From NCBI RefSeq assembly GCF_049310925.1, contig NZ_JBMERP010000006.1:1-64000 (forward strand): DNA of 64,000 nt, written 5' to 3'. Every line of letters begins with the position of its first letter. The stretch's first letter is position 1. This document shows, piece after piece, positions 26,557-34,809 of the stretch. Below the pieces are notes generated by a model. It was not told the DNA's origin. It saw only the letters and a list, made by a program, of their open reading frames with translations, and did not search any database. The DNA is from Virgibacillus_F sp049310925 (lineage in GTDB: Bacteria; Bacillota; Bacilli; Bacillales; Amphibacillaceae). The translations under genes and the position numbers were made by a program.

Positions 26557-27741
26557 CTAGTTGTATTTAGCTATTTTTTGTAAGGTACGATTGAAAAGTA
26601 CAAATATACTTGCAGTCTCCGTTTCAGTTTTAACTACTAATGGTGTTTTAGACAAGGTTTTATTACCGTCTTTGACAATCAGACTGCCAACTTTTTCTCC
26701 TTTTTTCAGTGGTGGCGTAATTGATTGTTCTAGTTGTACGTTTGTTTTAAACTCAGGTTTCTCTCCCTTTTTATAGACAACACTAATTGACTCTGATGCA
26801 ACAACTTTTGTGTCACTCTCTTTAGCTTTAAGTAAATGTAAATTTGCTACTTGTTTTCCCTTTTTGTAAAGGTTCGTTGTTTCAAAGTGTTGAAAACTAT
26901 AATTCAGCATGTTTGATACAATAGAATTACGAATCTTTGGTGATTCTGCTCCCATTACTACTGCTATTATCCTCATGTCGTTCTTTTTTGCGGTAGCAGT
27001 TAAACAATATTTAGCCTCACTGGTATAACCTGTTTTCAATCCATCAACCCCAGGATAAAATCTCACTAGTTTGTTTGTGTTTACTAACCAGAATTCATCT
27101 TCTTTACCCTTTCTTAAATAATCTTCATATAAAGAAGTATATTCCGTTATCGTTTCATAATTTAACAAATGCTGTGCAATAACGGCCATATCATATGCCG
27201 TTGAATAGTGATCTTCTGCAGGTAAACCCGTTGGATTTTGGAATTTGGTATCCTTTAGTCCTAAGGCTTTTACTTTTTCATTCATTTTCTTAACAAAAGC
27301 TTCTTCGCTTCCAGCGATCCGTTCAGCAAGAGCGACACTCGCGTCGTTTCCAGAAGCGATTGCAACACCCTTTAACAGATCGTTAACGGACATTTCTTCG
27401 CCCGCTTCCAGGAATATCTGGGAACCGCCCATAGATGCTGCATTTTCACTGATGCGAATTTTTTCATCTAATTGAAGTTTATCATTATCTAAAGCTTCCA
27501 TAATTAATAAAAGCGTCATTAGTTTCGTCATACTAGCTGGTGGAAGCTTTTCGTGTGCATTTTTATCATAAAGTATTGTGCCTGTATCCTGTTCAAGTAA
27601 TATAGCAGATTTCGCTTTTGATGCTAGATTTAATGAATCAGTTTTTTTCTTATCCGATTTATCTTCCTCGGCATAAACGGGCATAGAAACCCCCAGATAA
27701 ACTATCAATACAGTGCAAAGCAAAATAATCCAATTTTTCAT
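26557..27741 (-). CDS. dacF: D-alanyl-D-alanine carboxypeptidase DacF
   Basis: A secreted low-molecular-weight penicillin-binding protein of 394 aa: signal peptide, SMTK (SxxK), SGND and KTGYT motifs, and a C-terminal beta domain that dacB lacks. It leads the dacF-spoIIAA-spoIIAB-sigF cluster as in B. subtilis. The open frame reaches 27783, but ATG 27741 (MKNWIILL) has GGAGG upstream and begins the signal peptide. Confidence 0.93.
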   Translation of the reverse strand: MKNWIILLCTVLIVYLGVSMPVYAEEDKSDKKKTDSLNLASKAKSAILLEQDTGTILYDKNAHEKLPPASMTKLMTLLLIMEALDNDKLQLDEKIRISENAASMGGSQIFLEAGEEMSVNDLLKGVAIASGNDASVALAERIAGSEEAFVKKMNEKVKALGLKDTKFQNPTGLPAEDHYSTAYDMAVIAQHLLNYETITEYTSLYEDYLRKGKEDEFWLVNTNKLVRFYPGVDGLKTGYTSEAKYCLTATAKKNDMRIIAVVMGAESPKIRNSIVSNMLNYSFQHFETTNLYKKGKQVANLHLLKAKESDTKVVASESISVVYKKGEKPEFKTNVQLEQSITPPLKKGEKVGSLIVKDGNKTLSKTPLVVKTETETASIFVLFNRTLQKIAKYN

Positions 27742-27836
27742 ATCATTTACCTCCAACTTTCTATTTATTTCTAGGTTTTCCAATATATTCCCTTTTTATA
27801 ACTAACTTTGAAACTAAAGTACAAACTATTAACAAA

Positions 27837-27877
27837 AAAACACTCAAATTTCAGAACCGCTGAAATTTGAGTGTTTT
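27837..27877 (-). terminator. Terminator between pdp and dacF
   Basis: Perfect 18-bp stem (27837-27854 with 27860-27877) and T-run on the minus strand. Confidence 0.82.
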
Positions 27878-27889
27878 ATCATAGGCAGA

Positions 27890-27972
27890 TAAGAAAGTAT
27901 AAATTCTTTCTTACTGCATAAGTGCAACTAAGTCACTCGCCATTAAGGCTTGGCGAATACTAAGTTTTCTAA
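27890..27972 (+). repeat. ~80-bp interspersed repeat, copy after pdp
   Basis: AAGAAAGTATAAATTCTTTC, TGCATAAGTGCAACTAAGTC, GGCTTGGCGAATACTAAGTT. Ends within 4 bp of the pdp stop codon. The hairpin is slightly degraded. Confidence 0.78.
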
Positions 27973-27975
27973 TGT

Positions 27976-29283
27976 TTATTTTGTTGTAATTACGTCATAA
28001 ATTAATGGAGGTGTCTCAACATTGTCAGTTGTTATTGTAATGCTCTGATACAATTTTTCTTTAACAGAATCTAGATTTGAGTCATTAGCGTGTATTGTTA
28101 AAAGGGATTCACCTTCTTTAACGTCATCACCAATCTTCTTATGAAGAACAAGACCAACTGCTAAATCGATCTTTGATTCTTTAGTAGCTCTTCCTGCACC
28201 TAGCATCATTGCTGAAGTCCCTATATCATTAGCATTAATTGCAGATATGGTACCAGCAGACTTAGCAGGGAGCTCTACTTTATAAGTAGCTTGCGGTAAC
28301 AGTTCTGGATCATCAGCTACACTTGCATCCCCACCCTGTGCGGTCAGGAAAATTTTAAAGTGTTCAAATGCTTTACCATTTGCGATATTTTCTTCTAGCA
28401 TTGCCCGTGCCTCTTCCATAGTCTCTGCTTTTTTAGCTAACAGGACCATTTGACTGCCAAGTGTAAGACATAATTCGGTTAAATCTTCCGGTCCTTTACC
28501 TTTAAGTGTTTCGATTGCTTCTTTAACTTCTAATGCATTGCCAATTGCACGTCCTAATGGCTGTGACATATCAGATATTACCGCCATCGTATCCCGTCCA
28601 ACTTTGTTTCCGATTGCGACCATAGCTTCAGCTAGGTTCTTCGCATCAGCTAGTTCTTTCATAAATGCTCCTGCACCGGTTTTAACATCCAGAACAATAG
28701 CGTCTGCTCCTGAAGCTATCTTTTTACTCATAATAGAGCTTGCTATTAGAGGGATGGAATTAACCGTAGCTGTTACATCACGCAAACCGTATAGTTTCTT
28801 ATCCGCAGGTGTTAAATTCCCAGATTGTCCAACTACAGCTACCTTATTCTTATTTACTAACTCGATAAATTTCGAACCGGAGATTTCTACATGAAAACCT
28901 GGGACCGATTCCAACTTATCGATAGTTCCACCAGTATGACCTAGACCTCTTCCACTCATCTTGGCAACTGGAACACCAAGAGAGGCAACAAGTGGTGCTA
29001 AAACCAGAGTAGTTGTGTCTCCCACTCCACCAGTAGAGTGTTTATCTACCTTAATACCTGCGATGTTAGAAAGATCTATCGTATCACCTGAATTAACCAT
29101 TGACGATGTCAGCATTGCCCGTTCATCCTCAGACATATCCTGAAAATAAATCGCCATTAACAATGCACTAACCTGGTAATCAGGTATTTCGTCTTTTGTG
29201 TATCCGTCAATGAAATAGTCAATTTCTTCTAATGTTAAACTTTTACCGTCGCGCTTTTTCTCGATTAAATCATACATTCTCAT
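27976..29283 (-). CDS. pdp: Pyrimidine-nucleoside phosphorylase
   Basis: A 435-aa family-3 glycosyltransferase. KHSTGGVGDTTTL (about residues 82-94) and GRGLGHTGGTIDKLES contain the phosphate and nucleoside-binding residues; the C-terminal PYNP domain is present. It breaks uridine and thymidine to base and ribose-1-phosphate or deoxyribose-1-phosphate. Third gene of a deoB-punA-pdp salvage cluster; spacing is 23 bp from punA. Confidence 0.94.
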   Translation of the reverse strand: MRMYDLIEKKRDGKSLTLEEIDYFIDGYTKDEIPDYQVSALLMAIYFQDMSEDERAMLTSSMVNSGDTIDLSNIAGIKVDKHSTGGVGDTTTLVLAPLVASLGVPVAKMSGRGLGHTGGTIDKLESVPGFHVEISGSKFIELVNKNKVAVVGQSGNLTPADKKLYGLRDVTATVNSIPLIASSIMSKKIASGADAIVLDVKTGAGAFMKELADAKNLAEAMVAIGNKVGRDTMAVISDMSQPLGRAIGNALEVKEAIETLKGKGPEDLTELCLTLGSQMVLLAKKAETMEEARAMLEENIANGKAFEHFKIFLTAQGGDASVADDPELLPQATYKVELPAKSAGTISAINANDIGTSAMMLGAGRATKESKIDLAVGLVLHKKIGDDVKEGESLLTIHANDSNLDSVKEKLYQSITITTDNVETPPLIYDVITTK

Positions 29284-29306
29284 GGCAAAAACACCTTTAC
29301 AAGATT

Positions 29307-30125
29307 TTAGGATAATGTTTGAATAATTTTTTTGACAAATTGAAGGAAGTTTTCTCTTACTTTTTCAGTTGTTTCCATAACTTCATCATGCGTGAGTGGC
29401 TGATCAAGAATCCCCGCAGCCATATTTGAAATACAGGAGATTCCTAGCACTTTTATCCCTGCATGTCCTGCTACAATAACCTCAGGAACTGTCGACATTC
29501 CAACTGCATCCCCTCCAAGAGTACGTAACATCTTGATTTCAGCAGGCGTCTCATAAATTGGACCTGTATTTCCCACATACACGCCTTTTTGAATGGATAA
29601 ACCAAGTTGATTTGCGCAAGACTGTGCATGCTTTACAAGTTCTCTATTGTACACCTGCGACATATCCGGGAATCGGACTCCCAAACGATCATCATTAGGT
29701 CCAAGCAACGGGTTATCTCCCATATTGTTGATATGATCTGTTATTACCATTAAATCTCCAGGTTCAAATCCTTTATTAATTCCACCTGCGGCATTCGTTA
29801 CAATAACTGACTCAATTCCAAGCTCTTTCATAACACGGACAGGGAATGTAACCTGTTGCATACTATAGCCTTCGTAATAATGAAACCGTCCTTGCATTGC
29901 AATTACTTGCTTACCTTCAAGTGAACCAATTACGAGCTGTCCTTTGTGACCGGTAACCGTCGATTCCGGGAAATGCGGAATGTCTTTGTACGGGATTGTA
30001 ATTGGTTGTTCAATTTCATCACCCAATACTCCTAGACCTGACCCAAGAATCAAGCCTAACGTTGGTTTTGATTTTATTTTACCTTTAATAAATGTGCATG
30101 CTTCTTGTATTTCATTTTTGTACAT
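29307..30125 (-). CDS. punA: Purine-nucleoside phosphorylase
   Basis: A 272-aa trimeric-type purine nucleoside phosphorylase: GSGLGVLGDEI (phosphate loop), GRFHYYEGY and VGMSTVPEVI with substrate contacts. It converts guanosine or inosine and phosphate to base plus ribose-1-phosphate. It lies 12 bp after deoB, which takes up the sugar phosphate. Called pupG in B. subtilis. Confidence 0.95.
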   Translation of the reverse strand: MYKNEIQEACTFIKGKIKSKPTLGLILGSGLGVLGDEIEQPITIPYKDIPHFPESTVTGHKGQLVIGSLEGKQVIAMQGRFHYYEGYSMQQVTFPVRVMKELGIESVIVTNAAGGINKGFEPGDLMVITDHINNMGDNPLLGPNDDRLGVRFPDMSQVYNRELVKHAQSCANQLGLSIQKGVYVGNTGPIYETPAEIKMLRTLGGDAVGMSTVPEVIVAGHAGIKVLGISCISNMAAGILDQPLTHDEVMETTEKVRENFLQFVKKIIQTLS

Positions 30126-30137
30126 GGAAAATTCCCC

Positions 30138-31316
30138 CTATTTAATTTCTTTCAAAAAACTTATTCCGTATTTTGGCATCACTGTGTTAAAGTTTTCAGC
30201 AATTGTAGCACCAATATCAGCAAAGGTTTCTCTCTCCTTGATAGCTGATCCTTTTTTAATGCCTTTATGATAAGCTAATAATGGTACAAATTCACGTGTA
30301 TGATCTGTACCTGAATGAACCGGATCATTACCATGATCTGCAGTGATTAATAACAAATCATCATCTTCAAGTTTATTTAATACTTCTGGAAGTCTTGCGT
30401 CATAAGCCTCTAAAGCTTTTCCATAACCCTCTGGATCACGACGGTGACCATATTTGGCATCAAAATCAACTAGATTTAAAAAACTGATACCATGAAAATC
30501 TTTGTCCATCGATTCAACTAATTTCGTCATTCCATCCTCATTATCAGTAGTCCGGATTTCTTCTGTAACACCTTCTCCATCGTATATGTCTGATATTTTC
30601 CCTAGAGCTATTACATCATGATTTGTATCCTTTAATTCATTCATTACTGTGCGACCGAATGGTTTAAGTGCATAGTCATGTCTGTTGGATGTGCGTTGAA
30701 ATGCACCAGGAGTTCCTACAAACGGACGTGCAATGACACGGCCAACCATATATTTTTCATCAAGGGTTAATTCCCGGGCTATTTCACAAATACGATACTG
30801 TTCTTCGATTGGCACAATATCTTCATGAGCAGCTATCTGGAGAACTGAATCTGCCGATGTATAGACAATTAGTGCTCCTGATTCCAAATGCTCTTTCCCT
30901 AATTCATCTAATATTTCAGTACCTGAAGCGGGTTTATTACCAATAATCTTTCTTCCTGACTTTGTTTCTAATTCTTCAATTAATTCTGCAGGAAATCCTT
31001 CTGGAAAAGTTCTAAATGGTTGATCAATATGTAAACCCATAATTTCCCAATGGCCAGTCATCGTGTCTTTTCCATTTGAAGCTTCCTGCATTTTGGTGTA
31101 ATGTGCCTGTGGTTGATCTTGGCTATGGATTCCTTTGATTTCACGGATATTACTAAGTCCCAGTTTCTCCATGTTTGGCATATAAAGACCATTCATGTGT
31201 TCTGCAATATGTCCCAATGTATCCGAGCCTTTATCATTAAATTTTTCAGCATCAGGTGCCTCACCAATACCTACTGAGTCCATAACTATTAGAAAAACGC
31301 GTTTAAAATTATTCAT
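30138..31316 (-). CDS. deoB: Phosphopentomutase
   Basis: A 392-aa alkaline-phosphatase-superfamily mutase: metal ligands in LIVMDSVGIGEAPDA (residues 9-23), DTMTGHWE (phospho-acceptor Thr) and TADHGNDP with DHTRE. Interconverts ribose-1-phosphate and ribose-5-phosphate. Called drm in B. subtilis, next to xerD. Confidence 0.96.
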   Translation of the reverse strand: MNNFKRVFLIVMDSVGIGEAPDAEKFNDKGSDTLGHIAEHMNGLYMPNMEKLGLSNIREIKGIHSQDQPQAHYTKMQEASNGKDTMTGHWEIMGLHIDQPFRTFPEGFPAELIEELETKSGRKIIGNKPASGTEILDELGKEHLESGALIVYTSADSVLQIAAHEDIVPIEEQYRICEIARELTLDEKYMVGRVIARPFVGTPGAFQRTSNRHDYALKPFGRTVMNELKDTNHDVIALGKISDIYDGEGVTEEIRTTDNEDGMTKLVESMDKDFHGISFLNLVDFDAKYGHRRDPEGYGKALEAYDARLPEVLNKLEDDDLLLITADHGNDPVHSGTDHTREFVPLLAYHKGIKKGSAIKERETFADIGATIAENFNTVMPKYGISFLKEIK

Positions 31317-31416
31317 GTTATTACCTCCTGTGGTTATATTCCCAAACTTCCATAAATATATGTCTATATGTGTTATTCATTAGGTTGTAGGATGTCAGAC
31401 AACTAAAAATGAAAGA

Positions 31417-32307
31417 CTAGGCTCTAGGATGAAAATTATTATAAACATCTTTAAGCCTTGACTTAGATACATGCGTGTAAATTTGCGTAGTTGAGATGTC
31501 AGCGTGTCCTAGCATTTCCTGCACAGCTCTTAAATCTGCTCCATTTTCCAGCAAATGTGTAGCGAACGAATGTCGTAAAGTATGTGGTGTTATATTTTTT
31601 TGAATTTGTCTATCCATTGCTACAGCTTTAATTATTTTCCAAAAACCTTGTCTGGACAATGGTCTTCCATGCTGATTAAGAAAAAGAATATCCTCCTTTT
31701 TCTTCCTGAGAACTATATTACGGGAATTCTGCAAGTAATCCTCAATCGCATCTTTTGCCACATCTCCCAGCGGTACAATCCGTTCTTTAGAGCCCTTCCC
31801 TAAGCATTGAACGAACCCCATTGTTAAGTGAAGGTCACTTACCTTTAATGTAATTAGTTCTGTCACACGTAACCCTGTAGCATACAATAATTCAAGCATG
31901 GCCTTGTTTCTAATTTCGAGCGGTTTTCGCCCATTAATGGTAAGCAGATTTTCCACGTCATTAGATGACAGTATTGATGGCAGTTTTCGGTCTTTTTTTG
32001 GTGTTTCAATATGTATGCTTGAATCCTCAATAACGATTTGCTCGCGAACCAAAAATTGATGAAACGAGCGAAATGTTGAGAGAGATCGTGCTATTGTAGC
32101 TGATGATTTATGTTCATCTTTTAACACATATAAAAACCCTAGTAAATCACTACGGGTAATCGAATTCCAATCCGTTTTATGAAGTTCGCTTTCCAAATAG
32201 TGCGTATACCGTTTTAAGTCACGACGATACGAACTAATTGTATTATCAGAAAGCCCGCGCTCAATTTGTAAATAATGAAAAAAATCATCAACCGCATGAT
32301 TAAGCAT
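31417..32307 (-). CDS. xerD: Site-specific tyrosine recombinase XerD
   Basis: A 296-aa integrase-family recombinase with the full catalytic set: Arg 147 (LYATGLRVTEL), Lys 171, His 242 and Arg 245 (HTLRHSFATH), His 268 (MLGHAD) and Tyr 277 (TTQIYTH). An N-terminal SAM-like domain is present. With XerC it resolves chromosome dimers at dif. It lies between deoB and yqzK as in B. subtilis (ripX). Confidence 0.95.
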   Translation of the reverse strand: MLNHAVDDFFHYLQIERGLSDNTISSYRRDLKRYTHYLESELHKTDWNSITRSDLLGFLYVLKDEHKSSATIARSLSTFRSFHQFLVREQIVIEDSSIHIETPKKDRKLPSILSSNDVENLLTINGRKPLEIRNKAMLELLYATGLRVTELITLKVSDLHLTMGFVQCLGKGSKERIVPLGDVAKDAIEDYLQNSRNIVLRKKKEDILFLNQHGRPLSRQGFWKIIKAVAMDRQIQKNITPHTLRHSFATHLLENGADLRAVQEMLGHADISTTQIYTHVSKSRLKDVYNNFHPRA

Positions 32308-32312
32308 ACATC

Positions 32313-32519
32313 TTATTCTCCTAGTCGAAAAAATAGATTAAATCGATCCATAAAATCTTCATTCGAATCAAATACCTTTACAGCAGGTCCTTCAGGGGTA
32401 TCGTAACGATGGTACTCATTGTATTCTGCATGCATCATTCGTAATCCAAAATAAAATAGAAATGTACATGCTGTAAAAATCACAAAAACTTTTAGCGTGT
32501 CCCATAACATCCTCTTCAT
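32313..32519 (-). CDS. yqzK: YqzK family protein (DUF4227)
   Basis: A 68-aa protein with one N-terminal membrane helix (about residues 10-27) followed by HAEYNEYHRYDTPEGPAVKVF. Position before xerD and after fur matches yqzK. Function unknown. Confidence 0.85.
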   Translation of the reverse strand: MKRMLWDTLKVFVIFTACTFLFYFGLRMMHAEYNEYHRYDTPEGPAVKVFDSNEDFMDRFNLFFRLGE

Positions 32520-32659
32520 CTAGCATATCTCCTTTATTGAAGCTCCACTATTAAAAGATATGCCAAAAAACAGGAACAATATACATAAAACTATAAAACT
32601 AGAGTCAAAATATTCCCATCCTAAAAATAACTCATTTTCTAACTTTTGTAAAACACTAC

Positions 32660-32780
32660 TATAAACGCGTAGACTTTAAATTTGGCAAAGCTGTGACATT
32701 ATATATCACTACGGAAATACACTGCGCTTTTTTTAAAATTGTGAAAGTCAGCTTGAGCAGTTGCTTTCGATTCTGACAGT
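32660..32780. repeat. Remnant of the long GC-rich repeat in the yqzK-fur gap
   Basis: CTACGGAAATACACTGCGCT at 32709-32728 matches the copy at 51174-51193 with a single base difference. Nearby GAGCAGTTGCTTTCGATTCT and flanks look like eroded remains. No open reading frame of note is seen in this 313-bp gap other than this and the fur terminator. Confidence 0.5.
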
Positions 32781-32782
32781 GC

Positions 32783-32812
32783 AAAAAAGCCCTTTTTCTA
32801 CAGAAAAAAGGC
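32783..32812 (-). terminator. Terminator of fur
   Basis: GCC-T-run / A-run-GGC stem with a T-run on the minus strand, 20 bp after the fur stop. Confidence 0.65.
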
Positions 32813-32832
32813 ACCTTAACTAAATACTGCTG

Positions 32833-33288
32833 CTAAGTTGATTTAACAGTTACTTTTTGACACTGTTTACAAACACCATGAAACGTTAGGCGGTGGTCCT
32901 TTACTTGAAAGCCCCAATCATTTTCCACAATTTTCTCTACGTCTTCCAATAAATCATCTACTATCTCTTCGACTGATCCGCATTCAATGCAAACTAAATG
33001 GTGATGAAAGTGTTCTGCACCTTCTTTGCGAAGATCATACCTTGAAACACCATCACCAAAATTAATTTTGTCAACAATTTTCAGTTCCGATAATAATTCT
33101 AATGTACGATATACAGTTGCAAGGCCAATTTCTGGAGCTTTATCTTTAACTAGCAAATAAATCTCTTCTGCACTTAGATGATCTTCTTCTCGTTCCAACA
33201 ATACTCTAACTGTTGCCTCACGTTGTGGAGTCAGCTTGTAGCTTTGTGCATGGAGTAGCTTTTTAATTCGATCAATTCGGTGTTCCAT
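32833..33288 (-). CDS. fur: Ferric uptake regulator Fur
   Basis: A Fur-family metalloregulator of about 151 aa: winged helix (LTPQREATVRVLLE, GLATVYRTLELL), the HHHLVCIECG metal-binding segment, and a C-terminal CKQC pair. The place between yqzK and spoIIM matches B. subtilis fur. ATG 33288 (MEHRIDRIK) with GAGGAGA upstream is chosen; the open frame reaches 33315. Preceded by a strong sigma-A promoter and a PerR-type box. Confidence 0.93.
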   Translation of the reverse strand: MEHRIDRIKKLLHAQSYKLTPQREATVRVLLEREEDHLSAEEIYLLVKDKAPEIGLATVYRTLELLSELKIVDKINFGDGVSRYDLRKEGAEHFHHHLVCIECGSVEEIVDDLLEDVEKIVENDWGFQVKDHRLTFHGVCKQCQKVTVKST

Positions 33289-33319
33289 GGCAAGTCTCCT
33301 CCTCACTATTCCCACTTAT

Positions 33320-33348
33320 ATTATATGCACAGTTGAAACGAGTGTCAA
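33320..33348 (-). promoter_or_regulatory. Sigma-A promoter of fur
   Basis: Minus strand: TTGACA (33348-33343), exactly 17 nt, TATAAT (33325-33320). Perfect consensus, about 32 bp before the fur start codon. Confidence 0.75.
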
Positions 33349-33349
33349 A

Positions 33350-33364
33350 GTATAATTATTATAA
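33350..33364 (-). promoter_or_regulatory. PerR/Fur-type operator of fur
   Basis: TATAATTATTATAA with flanking G matches the per box TTATAATNATTATAA at 14 of 15 positions and sits immediately upstream of the fur -35 hexamer. A weaker 15-bp inverted repeat (TGATAACTATTATTA, 33373-33387) follows on the spoIIM side. Confidence 0.65.
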
Positions 33365-33398
33365 ACTACTAATGATAACTATTATTATATAGTAATTA

Positions 33399-34040
33399 CT
33401 ATTTCGTGTAAAACGTTCTGATTAATGCTTCCATTGCTTCATTTGAAGCATATGCTTCTATTAAAGCGGCAAGTAGTGCTCCAGCTAGCAATAGCACAAA
33501 AACAATCACATATTGGCTGAGTGGCTTTACTAACGGCTTGGACAACCGTCTTGAAAAAAGTTTATTCAGCAAAGTTAAAGAAAATATCATCGATAAACTA
33601 CCTGCTATCAGGTAAATTGGTATAATCACTAGATTTTGTGGAGCTATCGACAATGAGGCAAGAAGCAAACCTTCTAGACTTAGCCGATTAACAATAAATC
33701 CGACAGAAAAACCGACGACTAACCCTTTCAAAAACAGTAATATCCAAATAATAGGCAAGCCAACAACTGACAGTCCAAGAATAAATAACAGAACTAAGTA
33801 TTTAGCGTGATAGTAAAAACTATCTTTAAGTATCTCTTCATTATCAAACTCTTGACTTCCAGCAATTTGTTCAAAAAAACGTTCAAGGTAAAAGAATAGG
33901 TCCTGTTTCTGTATAAAACTCATGCTGTTTACAATAACTGCACCAAAAATGACCCCTGTTAGAAATAGAACTAACATAAATAAATAAATAGTTGCGTATT
34001 TTTTCACGTGATCTGCGATAAATAATTTATTTTGAAACAT
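33399..34040 (-). CDS. spoIIM: Stage II sporulation protein M
   Basis: A 213-aa polytopic membrane protein with about five helices and the SpoIIM domain (GVIFGAVIVNSM near the N-terminus; GLVVGFSVGFIV and PQNLVIIPIYLIAGSLS). Part of the SpoIIDMP engulfment machine in the mother cell; SpoIIM holds the two hydrolases in place. Confidence 0.94.
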   Translation of the reverse strand: MFQNKLFIADHVKKYATIYLFMLVLFLTGVIFGAVIVNSMSFIQKQDLFFYLERFFEQIAGSQEFDNEEILKDSFYYHAKYLVLLFILGLSVVGLPIIWILLFLKGLVVGFSVGFIVNRLSLEGLLLASLSIAPQNLVIIPIYLIAGSLSMIFSLTLLNKLFSRRLSKPLVKPLSQYVIVFVLLLAGALLAALIEAYASNEAMEALIRTFYTK

Positions 34041-34098
34041 TGGAGTCCCCCACTCTTAGAGAAACTTGGATCTTATATGCGCATGTCCTGATTTTTTA

Positions 34099-34184
34099 GC
34101 AGTAAAGAAATATAAACCTTTCTTTCTGCTTAAGTATAACTAGGGATTTTGCCATAATGCTTGGCGAGAAGCCAAGTTTTCTAA
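34099..34184 (+). repeat. ~80-bp interspersed repeat, copy upstream of spoIIM
   Basis: AGCAGTAAAGAAATATAAAC, TTAAGTATAACTAGGGATTT, then hairpin CTTGGCgagaaGCCAAG and TTTTCTAA. Same orientation as the copy at 19397. Confidence 0.78.
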
Positions 34185-34331
34185 TCCTAAGTCTCTAAAA
34201 TTTCTTAAGTAGTACAAACTATCGTATACTTTTAAAACTATGAGGAATTCCAACCAAAAATACCACAATCTATTAATTTCTTCTATTTTTTAAGCTATTT
34301 TTGAAAAGATTAGGTTTATGACACAATTTCT

Positions 34332-34748
34332 ATAAACTGCGACGTAGTGAAAATTTTATCGACGACCGTTCCGGCAGAATACTTCGCTTTCCGCGGGCAC
34401 GGCCTCAGTCTCCTCAGAAGCAAAGAGCGCTTCTTCCGGGGTCTTCGGACTCGTGCTGTTCTAAGCAGGAGTCTTCGTATTCTGCCTACACTAAGATAGA
34501 AAGCTTCTCATTAATTCTGTGTTTTTACGGGATTCTTCTCTCTTGAACAGAAACCTATCTAAGCGGAGGAAAAATGCGAGACTCCAATGGGAAAGGAACA
34601 GTCTGAAGACCCCGCAGTGAGCGGTTTTTGCTCCGAGGAGGCTGAAGCGTTCCCCATGGAAAGCGAGTGTTTTTTAAGCAGCGCTGGACCAGCACCAATT
34701 TAGTCAAGGTTGGCAGAAAATAAACATAGCAGTTACGTCGCAGTTTAT
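34332..34748. repeat. Long GC-rich repeat element with terminal inverted repeats, copy A
   Basis: 417 bp bounded by a perfect 15-bp inverted repeat, ATAAACTGCGACGTA (34332-34346) and TACGTCGCAGTTTAT (34734-34748). The inside is much more GC-rich than the surroundings and consists of two related halves in opposite orientation (GCTTTCCGCGGGCACGGCCT on the left; GAGGAGGCTGAAGCGTTCCC on the right). No gene is seen inside. It fills most of the 770-bp gap between spoIIM and the next gene. Related to the element at 51151-51488. Confidence 0.8.
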
Positions 34749-34809
34749 ATCAACTGCGAAGAAAATTATTTATTTATATTACTATTTTAACAGATTGAGT
34801 ATCCCCCTA

